Origin: a virus
Direction: 5' to 3' (one strand)
DNA: 30,121 nucleotides
Virus record (IMG/VR): IMGVR_UViG_3300042314_002741
Span: 1-30,121 of that record
The translations under genes and the position numbers were made by a program. The notes under the pieces are model-generated. The model made no database searches, was not told the origin of the DNA, and saw nothing but the letters and a program-made list of their open reading frames with translations. Shown here piece by piece: positions 22,297-28,988 of the stretch (position 1 is the first letter of the stretch; each line of letters begins with the position of its first letter).

Positions 22297-22825
22297 CTAT
22301 ACCTAGTATCTTCTTAATTCTTTCTTTATCTGTCTGATTAATTATTTCAGGTACAAAGAAATCTAAAGAAGAGGGATCTTTACTCATAATCATTTCTCTA
22401 GTTTGTGTACCACGTACCCCTTCACCGCTTAATGGTATATCTATTATTTGAACGTTAGGATATTTTTCAGGATTTTTTCGAAAGGAATTATATCTAGCAC
22501 TATCTTCCGGACCAGCTCCTACAATAATATTTAAGCTAGGATTATCTAAAGCATAGTCGTAAGTAGAATTTAGAGGTGTAGCAGGGCTCTTGTAAATCTC
22601 TATAGGCTTAGATAAATACGGTGCATAAATGGTCCATATTTGATATGCCATATCTTGATCTATACCATCACGTGGACTTTTACCTATAAAAACAACACCT
22701 CTATCAGCATTTTTTAATAACTCGTTCAACGCTTCAAAGTGACCTTTTGTAGGGGGCTTAAATCCTCCCGGAAAGATAGCTACCGATTCTTTATTTTGCT
22801 CGAAAAATAATTTAAAGTTTATCAT
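22292..22825 (-). CDS. NMN-adenylyltransferase-like nucleotidyltransferase with capsid-targeting-like N-terminus
   Basis: A 177-residue protein of the cytidylyl/adenylyltransferase (HxGH) superfamily. FPGGFKPPTKGHFEALNELL (residues 18-37) carries the nucleotide-binding GFxPxTxGH motif, and VRGTQTREMI (137-146) matches the ISGTxxR loop. The size and order fit NMN or other adenylyltransferases, but the substrate could be a different nucleotide or polyol phosphate. Residues 1-10, MINFKLFFEQ, precede the catalytic strand and match the capsid-targeting pattern. AAGGG eight bases upstream is a good Shine-Dalgarno, and the start overlaps the ligase gene by 4 bases. Confidence 0.75.
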   Translation of the reverse strand: MINFKLFFEQNKESVAIFPGGFKPPTKGHFEALNELLKNADRGVVFIGKSPRDGIDQDMAYQIWTIYAPYLSKPIEIYKSPATPLNSTYDYALDNPSLNIIVGAGPEDSARYNSFRKNPEKYPNVQIIDIPLSGEGVRGTQTREMIMSKDPSSLDFFVPEIINQTDKERIKKILGIA

Positions 22826-24519
22826 ATACGACCCTTATTTTTATGAAAAGTTGGAGATATAACTTTAAATGTAAACGGTTCATTATTAGGTTGCTGTATT
22901 TTTATTACAATACCTTCGTAGTCACCTAGCTTACCAGCCAGTTTACCTAACTTGCGAAGGATCTTCGTATGCATTCTTTTTTGATATGGTAAGAGAATGT
23001 TAACTAAATGACCTCTCATTGCTTTTTTAGCCCGCTGATGCTCAGGCTTCCTCGAAGTGTTATATAATACCTCCTCATAATTAGGATTTTGCATCTCGAA
23101 GGTTTTTATTTCCTGTATGCTATTTTCTGTTTCGTAACTTAGATTGATTGATTCAAATACATCAATGTTGAGAGGTATAAACTTTACATCGTTATTCGTT
23201 AGATCTGTTAGTGTTCTAGTAATGTCATTAACTAAATCCGCATTTAGTTCCCTACCGTTATAATCCGTTATGTTAATAATAGGGAACGTCGACCATGAAC
23301 CTAATTTATCTCGCTCATAATTAGTACCTACAAAGTATACAATCCCCGGTTTATCTTCACGTGATAAAGCAAACGGTGAGTATAACCATTCAGCTTGTAC
23401 TCTCAATCCGTCTATCTTTAGATCCTTTTTATATCTTAATAAAGATTTATAAACTAACTTTTTAATTTTGTTGAAATTATCTTCAAAAGCCTTCCTAACA
23501 GGTTCGTAAGTTATTTTATTTTTAAAGTTACCATCCGTGGAAGGACTCCCACCACTCCCCTGTAAGAAAAACCTATCATCTTGAGTTATACCAAACTTGA
23601 CCGACAGGCCGTCAGCTTTTTCGGAAATACTCGAATTACCTGGTTGTATTATACCATTGGTAGTTTCAAGAGCATCAAGAAGTTTAACAAAATTTTCAAA
23701 ACTCATGGAATACGATTCTGGTTTATACAGCGAGTAAAGATGCTGTACACCTACTCGTCGACCCTCCTTGTCAGCACTCTCTTTTATAACACCGCTACTA
23801 CTAAAAATATCTATACCCTCTCTGTTAATAGTTTGTCTAGCTTCATCTAAAAGCGACATTACTATGTTTATATCTTTATATTTTTTAACCAAAAAAGATA
23901 TAATGGATTTTATGTTTAAAAGATTTCTTGTACGAGCATTAGAATCACCTAACAATATTTGAGCAACTCTATCTGTATCTTTATTTTCAATAGTATTTCC
24001 TGTTTGTCTATCTGTAATACCCTTTAAGCCACTCCATCTTAAATTAAGATTTTTTGCTAGGTTGGATAAAACTATACTTCTATATGCACCCTTCAAAGGA
24101 AAAGGCTCATCATTTGCTAGTACAAATTTTGCAAAGCTAATGTCAGGCACTAACATGAAGTCAGTCTGTACATATTCTCCATCTTTATTATATATAGGAG
24201 TTCTAAAATGAACGCTTATACCTGATCTTGCAATATAATTCTTAGGATTTAAATTTCGCTCCATACACCAGTTAGCTAAGATATCATAGAGTTGAACTTT
24301 AGATATTTTATTTTCATTTATAGCTATATCTAAGTCGCCAGAGGACTCTCGCTTACCTGTACTACCTAACAGATTCTTCATTAAATTAGTACCTACAATA
24401 TTAGATAAAAAACTAACTGTAGGCTCAATGTCTGATAAATTTATGCGCTGGGTAGGGTGTTGCTTAAAGACATTACCACCCTCAAGCAGAATGTTAAAAT
24501 ATTGACGGAAATTAATCAT
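22822..24519 (-). CDS. Pol-beta-type nucleotidyltransferase fused to ATP-dependent polynucleotide ligase
   Basis: A 565-residue protein. Residues 40-130 hold a nucleotidyltransferase: GS at 52-53, DLD with D62 and D64, and D120 in YVQTDFMLV, a complete three-carboxylate site. Residues 290-565 are a covalent nucleotidyltransferase/ligase: EKADG with Lys301 (motif I), AEWLY with E377 (motif III), GIVYFVG (IIIa), EGIVIKI at 535-541 (IV) and FKVIS with K552 (V). It would seal RNA or DNA nicks with ATP after an end is extended or modified. The N-terminus MINFRQYFNILLEGG looks like a capsid-targeting sequence with cleavage after LLE. TATTAT ends 6 bases before the ATG. Confidence 0.78.
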   Translation of the reverse strand: MINFRQYFNILLEGGNVFKQHPTQRINLSDIEPTVSFLSNIVGTNLMKNLLGSTGKRESSGDLDIAINENKISKVQLYDILANWCMERNLNPKNYIARSGISVHFRTPIYNKDGEYVQTDFMLVPDISFAKFVLANDEPFPLKGAYRSIVLSNLAKNLNLRWSGLKGITDRQTGNTIENKDTDRVAQILLGDSNARTRNLLNIKSIISFLVKKYKDINIVMSLLDEARQTINREGIDIFSSSGVIKESADKEGRRVGVQHLYSLYKPESYSMSFENFVKLLDALETTNGIIQPGNSSISEKADGLSVKFGITQDDRFFLQGSGGSPSTDGNFKNKITYEPVRKAFEDNFNKIKKLVYKSLLRYKKDLKIDGLRVQAEWLYSPFALSREDKPGIVYFVGTNYERDKLGSWSTFPIINITDYNGRELNADLVNDITRTLTDLTNNDVKFIPLNIDVFESINLSYETENSIQEIKTFEMQNPNYEEVLYNTSRKPEHQRAKKAMRGHLVNILLPYQKRMHTKILRKLGKLAGKLGDYEGIVIKIQQPNNEPFTFKVISPTFHKNKGRI

Positions 24520-24549
24520 TTTGTGATAATAAGTTTTTCAAGATTCCAA

Positions 24550-25251
24550 TTAGGCATTGCTTAGGTTGTCTTCTACTTCTTTATCTTCTAGGGATTGACT
24601 TAGAATACTCTGAATAGTTTCTACTATTTTTTCTGGATCTGAATCAGCAAACTCATTTACAACGGGCTTTATTATCATTAATTCTTCTTCAGAAGGAGTA
24701 TGTCTAAGAGCTTTTAAAATTAATTCTTGGTAAAGAGGAAATATCTCCGCTAAATTTAATTTATTTTCTGAATTTTCTACTTGACCTCCTGCAGGCTGTC
24801 TTGGTGTTGTATCTTGAGTTGAAGGTTCAGTTTGCGGCTCAGTTGCATCAGCTGGCTGCTCTAATAAAAATATATATTTATTTATTATTTTAAGAGTTTT
24901 AGACTCTATTCTTAAACTTTTATCTAAAGCAATAATTTTTTTAATTTCTCTTATAATTTCAGATACAGGTACGTTTACCATTTTCCCTATAGAATCTATT
25001 TTATTAAAAATATACTTATACTTCTGTATATCTTCTTTAAACTTGTTAGGGTTAAATATAAAAGCATTAGTTAGTATCTTTATTATATACTTTTCATTTT
25101 CATCAATATTACCAACCTGCTCCTGAGGCTCAGCTGGTGGTGCTGAAGCCGCTGCAGTCGCAGGCTCTACCCCAGCTGCTGGGTCACCTTCAGGAGCTTG
25201 CTCTTCAAGCACTTTAAGGTATTTTGCAAAAAGTTTATTTGTTTTATACAT
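24550..25251 (-). CDS. Helical virion-like protein with Pro/Ala linkers and capsid-targeting-like N-terminus
   Basis: A 233-residue protein of unknown function. From ATG 25251 it begins MYKTNKLFAKYLKVLEEQ, with a candidate gp21 site at VLEE. Two low-complexity Pro/Ala/Thr/Gln-rich linkers (about residues 21-45 and 133-160) separate two helical blocks, the first with ENEKYIIKILTNAF and the second with LAEIFPLYQELILKALRHTP. I choose ATG 25251 over an upstream start at 25305 because it avoids overlap with the previous gene and starts at the targeting-like motif. No nuclease or enzyme motif is seen. Confidence 0.6.
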   Translation of the reverse strand: MYKTNKLFAKYLKVLEEQAPEGDPAAGVEPATAAASAPPAEPQEQVGNIDENEKYIIKILTNAFIFNPNKFKEDIQKYKYIFNKIDSIGKMVNVPVSEIIREIKKIIALDKSLRIESKTLKIINKYIFLLEQPADATEPQTEPSTQDTTPRQPAGGQVENSENKLNLAEIFPLYQELILKALRHTPSEEELMIIKPVVNEFADSDPEKIVETIQSILSQSLEDKEVEDNLSNA

Positions 25252-25258
25252 AAACAAA

Positions 25259-25663
25259 TTAGTATTGAGCTGCTGATTGTACCTTTTTGTTAAAATCGTC
25301 TGCAAATTTTAAAGCTGCATCCGCCATCTTCCTCTTAGCCATCTGCATCTTACGAGCTGAAGAGCTTGTTAGTTGTTTACCAAACCCTTGATCAGGTATA
25401 TTTGCTATAGCTGTCATAGCTGATATAGCGTTACCAGGATCTTCTGCTTCTTCTTCTGAACTTTTGTTTACAACTTTCTTTACTTCAAGCTCAACCACGC
25501 GACCATCAGTGAGTTCAACATATAATATATCCTTAAAGGTGGGAGCTTTTACTTTAATATCACAGTCCATTAACATACGCTGAAGGTGTCTTTTTGCTGC
25601 TGTTTTGATATCAATATCACTCTCGGGCGTATTATCCTCTACAATATTTAAAAATTTGCTCAT
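25259..25663 (-). CDS. Small protein with capsid-targeting-like N-terminus
   Basis: A 134-residue protein of unknown function beginning MSKFLNIVEDNTPESD, a short version of the targeting motif with IVE as a candidate cleavage site. It continues with a helix (KTAAKRHLQRMLMD), a small beta section (ILYVELTDGRVVELEVKKVV), and a basic, Met/Ala-rich C-terminal helix (ARKMQMAKRKMADAALKFADDF). The start is ATG 25663, not ATG 25669: the latter lies inside the late-type box GATAAATA. Confidence 0.6.
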   Translation of the reverse strand: MSKFLNIVEDNTPESDIDIKTAAKRHLQRMLMDCDIKVKAPTFKDILYVELTDGRVVELEVKKVVNKSSEEEAEDPGNAISAMTAIANIPDQGFGKQLTSSSARKMQMAKRKMADAALKFADDFNKKVQSAAQY

Positions 25664-25668
25664 AAACA

Positions 25669-25676
25669 TATTTATC
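25669..25676 (-). promoter_or_regulatory. Putative late promoter box that fixes the start of the 25259-25663 gene
   Basis: GATAAATA on the minus strand, 7 of 8 bases of the T4 late consensus, ends 5 bases before ATG 25663. It overlaps the TAA stop of the upstream gene and an alternative in-frame ATG at 25669. Confidence 0.5.
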
Positions 25677-26094
25677 TAAAAAGCGCTAATTTATTAGGAG
25701 CTTGCTTAAAGTAAACAGTTGCCAGATAGGTTAGCTCGTACTTTTTTATATATTTTAAAAAAGATTTAAAAAAATTATGACTCTTTTCTGCTTTAAATAC
25801 TTCCATTTTTTTAAGAACTTCACATATTATATCAAGCTGCTCATTATTATAATCCTTCTTATCTATAAGAAATAACGGAGTTAGTATTTTACACTCCTTT
25901 TTAAGATTACAAACCTCTAAAATTATATTATTAATAATAATTTTTTTTATATCAATATTGTTCAAGTCGTAGTCAATATTGTATTCTATTGCTTTTTTTC
26001 TTGAATTGTGTATAGCCTTATTAATAGAGCTATTAAGGTTTATAGTTCTTTGGCTTTGACACTCGGAGATTAATGATTCCGTTATAATAGTCAT
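25672..26094 (-). CDS. Protein of unknown function
   Basis: A 140-residue, Lys/Ile/Asn-rich helical protein from ATG 26094 that I do not recognise. AGGAGG lies 12 bases upstream of this ATG, inside the end of the GIY-YIG gene; a TTG eight codons earlier is the alternative start. It overlaps the GIY-YIG gene by 62 bases, a larger overlap than usual here. It lacks the targeting-like N-terminus of its neighbours (MTIITESLISECQ). It is AT-richer than its neighbours, which may mean it was acquired together with the GIY-YIG gene. Confidence 0.55.
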   Translation of the reverse strand: MTIITESLISECQSQRTINLNSSINKAIHNSRKKAIEYNIDYDLNNIDIKKIIINNIILEVCNLKKECKILTPLFLIDKKDYNNEQLDIICEVLKKMEVFKAEKSHNFFKSFLKYIKKYELTYLATVYFKQAPNKLALFR

Positions 26095-26443
26095 CTCGTA
26101 ATAGTACCTCCTCTTCAAATTGAATTTTAGCCTCTCTATATGCTAGTGCAAATTTTGAGTCGCAAATCTCAATAATCTCAAAACTAAAGCTATCTTTACC
26201 ATACTTTAAGATATCTTCGTTAAGCTCTCTTGAAGAAGATGTATAAGTCTTCCAGTCAGTCTCTATTACCTCGTGTCTTTTATTCTTCTTTCCTTTAAGT
26301 GGACGCCTTTTAAGTATAGATTTACACTGTTTTTTACCAATATACTTTTTTCCTGTGGGTATACAGGTTATTTTATATAAAAACCCGTAAGGTATATTAC
26401 CTTCTTCAATTATAAGACTAGTATTCCAGTGACCTAAATCCAT
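26033..26443 (-). CDS. GIY-YIG endonuclease-like protein
   Basis: A 136-residue protein. GFLYKITCIPTGKKYIGKKQ (residues 20-39) is a GIY-YIG first block (GFLY and YIG), followed by a basic stretch, DWKTYTSSSRELNEDILKYGKDSFSFEII, and an acidic YREAKIQFEEEVL segment with a candidate catalytic Glu. Such modules occur in homing endonucleases and in T4-like Seg proteins. Its position inside the capsid-targeted cluster and overlap with the next gene suggest a mobile or recently inserted gene, but no insertion boundary is visible. Confidence 0.7.
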   Translation of the reverse strand: MDLGHWNTSLIIEEGNIPYGFLYKITCIPTGKKYIGKKQCKSILKRRPLKGKKNKRHEVIETDWKTYTSSSRELNEDILKYGKDSFSFEIIEICDSKFALAYREAKIQFEEEVLLRDDYYNGIINLRVSKPKNYKP

Positions 26444-26661
26444 TATTTTTTAGATTTATTTTTCTGCTTACGTTTTCTACGTCTTAACTTACCAGCTCTG
26501 GTGTATACTGCACCACCTTTTGGTATTCTAGCATCACCCGGTGCATAAAAATCAGAGCCAGATATATTATCAGGTGAAAATCCTCCACTACTACCGCCTA
26601 GTGCTGCACCTACAGTCATATTTTCATAAAAATATTGTTTAAATGTTACAGTTGATTTCAC
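26443..26661 (-). CDS. Small basic protein with capsid-targeting-like N-terminus
   Basis: A 72-residue protein starting at GTG: MKSTVTFKQYFYENMTVG, a targeting-like N-terminus, a Gly/Ser-rich middle, and a strongly basic tail (RRRKRKQKNKSKK). It resembles T4 internal head proteins in plan (targeting peptide plus basic DNA-binding part), though not in sequence. The box TATAAATA, a perfect match to the T4 late consensus, ends 9 bases before the GTG. Its stop overlaps the GIY-YIG gene start by one base. Confidence 0.6.
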   Translation of the reverse strand: MKSTVTFKQYFYENMTVGAALGGSSGGFSPDNISGSDFYAPGDARIPKGGAVYTRAGKLRRRKRKQKNKSKK

Positions 26662-26680
26662 TTCAATAAGTATTTATAAT
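26652..26680 (+). promoter_or_regulatory. Sigma70-like promoter for uvsY
   Basis: TTGATT at 26652-26657, 17 bases, TATAAT at 26675-26680, then 6 bases to GTG 26687, making GTG the predicted +1. It supports GTG as the true start. The -10 overlaps the late box of the divergent gene. Confidence 0.7.
26671..26678 (-). promoter_or_regulatory. Late promoter box, perfect TATAAATA
   Basis: TATAAATA on the minus strand, identical to the T4 gp55-dependent consensus, 9 bases before GTG 26661, giving a leader of about 4 bases. It shares bases 26675-26678 with the -10 hexamer of the uvsY promoter on the other strand. Confidence 0.65.
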
Positions 26681-26686
26681 AATTCT

Positions 26687-27082
26687 GTGGAATTGCTAAA
26701 AAGATATAAAGAAGAAATCGGTACTGATTTACTAATTACTGATTTCAATATAAAAGATATACAATTAAAGTTACCATCACGTAAGCATTTTTGGGCAGCA
26801 AGACTAATTGATGCAAAAATAACCCTACAATCCTTACATAAAAAGAAAAAAAACCTTAAAAAAACTCTTGTAACAAAGATTATAGCTGAAGCTCCTGTTA
26901 AATTAACACAACAAACAGCAGAAATAGCTGCAGAAGCTACTGATGAACTAACAAACATAACAGATTCTATAAAAGAATACGAGTTTATAGTTGAGTATCT
27001 TGAAAAAGTAGAAAAGATTATGTCAGGAATGGGATATGACATAAAAAATATTATAGAGATACAAAAGTTAGAGCAGTTATGA
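26687..27082 (+). CDS. uvsY: Recombination mediator UvsY-like
   Basis: A 131-residue protein starting at GTG. LKRYKEEIGTDLLITDFNIKD at the N-terminus, a central SRKHFWAARLIDAKITLQSLHKKKK (corresponding to the T4 stretch with YSKWLNK), and a C-terminal EYLEKVEKIMSGMGYDIKNIIEIQKLEQL match T4 UvsY in order and length (137 residues). UvsY loads the UvsX recombinase on gp32-coated single-stranded DNA. It overlaps uvsW by 4 bases, the same order as in T4. Confidence 0.8.
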   Translation: MELLKRYKEEIGTDLLITDFNIKDIQLKLPSRKHFWAARLIDAKITLQSLHKKKKNLKKTLVTKIIAEAPVKLTQQTAEIAAEATDELTNITDSIKEYEFIVEYLEKVEKIMSGMGYDIKNIIEIQKLEQL

Positions 27083-28530
27083 TTACTTTTGATTATACTA
27101 AAACAAATCGTAAGCTAATTATTAAGTGTGACGATAGAAATATTTACGAAAACTTACGTGAACACTTTAGTGTAGAGGATAAAAACGCTTCTTTTATGCA
27201 AAGAAGGTTTAATTCGAGAAGAATTAAGTTACCAACGCGTAAATATGCTATTACTCCTACAGGTCTTTGCGACTTAGGCTTGTTTTGGGAAATAAAAAAG
27301 TATTTAATAGCTAATCAGATTACAGAACCTGTTACATACACAGAAAAATTTAAAGAATCAATTAATTGCGGGTCAACTAATGCAATTTTTAAAGACTTTG
27401 CTCTTAAATTACGTGACTATCAAGAGGAGGTTATTGAAAAAGCCATAAAAAACGGATGGGGTACATGTGTTTTAGGTACCGGTGCTGGTAAAACCCTAAC
27501 AACTGCTGCATTAATTGAGAATTTTTATAGAAACTCACCTAATTCTACTACTTTTAAGTGTATTATGATTGTACCAGACCTTGGTCTCGTGCAACAAACG
27601 TATGATGAGTTTATAACTAGTGGTATTTCATTTAAAATAACAAAATGGACAGGTAACAACAAGCCTGATCTTACTAGTAATGTTGTAATATGTAACATTC
27701 AAATCCTCTTATCGCAATTTAAAGACAACGAATGGGTTAAATATGTTGATTTACTAGTAGTTGATGAATGTCACAAGGTAAAATCATCTAATGAGATAAG
27801 TAAAATAATTTCCGCAATTAAAACTAGTAATAGATATGGTTTTACCGGTACTCTTCCTGAGGATAATTTAGATAAATGGTTTATTATAGGTAAGCTTGGA
27901 CCTGTTCTATATGAAAAGAGTAGTCATGACCTTCGGTTAGAGAGTTACCTCACTAATGTTGAGGTTAAAATACTTAAATTAAACTATAACGCGCCTATAA
28001 TTGCAAATATTACCGATAGTGAGTATAGAAATGAGCTTAATTTTTTGTATACGCACGAAAAGCGAAATAAGTTTATTGGTCAATTAAGTAATAAGCTTAA
28101 TAATAACACCTTAATACTAGTAAATCATATTGTTCACGGTGAAGGTCTATTAGAAGTAGTAAAAAATACATGCACTAATAAAAAAGTATTCTTTATTAGG
28201 GGAGATGTAGAAATAGAAGAGCGAGAGAAAATTAAAAAGTTAATGGAGAGCAGTAATGATGTAATTTGTATTGCAATAAGCGCTATTTTTTCAACTGGTG
28301 TTAATATAAAAAACCTTCACAATATTCTTTTTGTTTCAGGAGGTAAATCGTTCATTAGAACCGTACAATCTATAGGTAGAGGTTTAAGATTACATAAAGA
28401 TAAAAGTAAGCTTATTATTATAGACCTAAGTGATAACTTACACTACGGTAATAAGCACTCTGAAAAAAGAAAACAAATTTACAATGCTGAAAAAATAGCA
28501 TATACAGAAAAAGATATTGATATATCTTAA
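27079..28530 (+). CDS. uvsW: UvsW-like RNA-DNA/DNA-DNA helicase
   Basis: A 483-residue SF2 helicase. An N-terminal domain (1-95, KLIIKCDDRNIYENLREHFSV) matches T4 UvsW. RDYQ is at 112-115, GTGAGKT (Walker A) at 133-139, DECH at 229-232, TGT at 256-258 and QSIGRGLR (motif VI) at 430-437, with FSTGVNIKNLHN before it. UvsW rewinds and branch-migrates DNA and unwinds R-loops, switching the mode of replication late in T4 infection. It is translationally coupled to uvsY. Confidence 0.92.
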   Translation: MITFDYTKTNRKLIIKCDDRNIYENLREHFSVEDKNASFMQRRFNSRRIKLPTRKYAITPTGLCDLGLFWEIKKYLIANQITEPVTYTEKFKESINCGSTNAIFKDFALKLRDYQEEVIEKAIKNGWGTCVLGTGAGKTLTTAALIENFYRNSPNSTTFKCIMIVPDLGLVQQTYDEFITSGISFKITKWTGNNKPDLTSNVVICNIQILLSQFKDNEWVKYVDLLVVDECHKVKSSNEISKIISAIKTSNRYGFTGTLPEDNLDKWFIIGKLGPVLYEKSSHDLRLESYLTNVEVKILKLNYNAPIIANITDSEYRNELNFLYTHEKRNKFIGQLSNKLNNNTLILVNHIVHGEGLLEVVKNTCTNKKVFFIRGDVEIEEREKIKKLMESSNDVICIAISAIFSTGVNIKNLHNILFVSGGKSFIRTVQSIGRGLRLHKDKSKLIIIDLSDNLHYGNKHSEKRKQIYNAEKIAYTEKDIDIS

Positions 28531-28544
28531 TAGTAATATATTAT
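28517..28544 (+). promoter_or_regulatory. Putative sigma70-like promoter for gene 55
   Basis: TTGATA at 28517-28522, 16 bases, TATTAT at 28539-28544, then 6 bases to ATG 28551. The -35 is in the last codons of uvsW. Confidence 0.55.
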
Positions 28545-28550
28545 ACAGTT

Positions 28551-28988
28551 ATGTCTAAAGAAAATTACTACGTAGATCCAGTCGAATTTAAAGAATCTTT
28601 ACGTAAGTATTATGAAACTGATATTTTAACTGACGACCTTGCTGAAAATATTAAAAAAATTGCTTATGGGTTAAGCTATAATAGCTCATTTATTAATTAT
28701 ACTTACAAGGATGACATGATAGGAGACTCTCTTATTAAAATGTACTCTGCACTTAAGGGTAAAAAATATAAATTTGCTGCCGAGTCAAATCCTTTCTCAT
28801 ATTTTACAACGATTGCATTTAATGCGTTTGTTAATCGTATTAAAAAAGAAAAAAGACATCACGAAGCGGAAAAAAATTATAGAGAAAAAGTGTATGAGGA
28901 TATCATGAATGATCCAAAGACTTGTAACAATCTCATTTATGTTAAGCCCGTAGGTGGTGATGATGATGACTTCTATGATCAAGATTAA
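28551..28988 (+). CDS. 55: Late transcription sigma factor gp55
   Basis: A 145-residue protein. The region KDDMIGDSLIKMYSALKGKKYKFAAESNPFSYFTTIAFNAFVNRIKKEKRHH follows T4 gp55 ([40 protein letters not shown]), the sigma region 2-like part that binds RNA polymerase and the late promoter box TATAAATA. It is shorter than T4 gp55 (185 residues) and has an acidic tail (GGDDDDFYDQD). It overlaps gene 47. TTGATA and TATTAT lie before it, with 6 bases to the ATG. Confidence 0.88.
   Translation: MSKENYYVDPVEFKESLRKYYETDILTDDLAENIKKIAYGLSYNSSFINYTYKDDMIGDSLIKMYSALKGKKYKFAAESNPFSYFTTIAFNAFVNRIKKEKRHHEAEKNYREKVYEDIMNDPKTCNNLIYVKPVGGDDDDFYDQD

Noticed and set aside
25252-25305. Longer start for the helical tagged protein
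   Set aside because: The extra 18 residues overlap the upstream gene and precede the targeting-like motif, which elsewhere sits at the very N-terminus.
26674-27042. Open frame of 122 codons on the minus strand opposite uvsY
   Set aside because: It mirrors the uvsY coding frame, has hydrophobic low-complexity sequence typical of antisense frames, and uvsY has a family match and a promoter.
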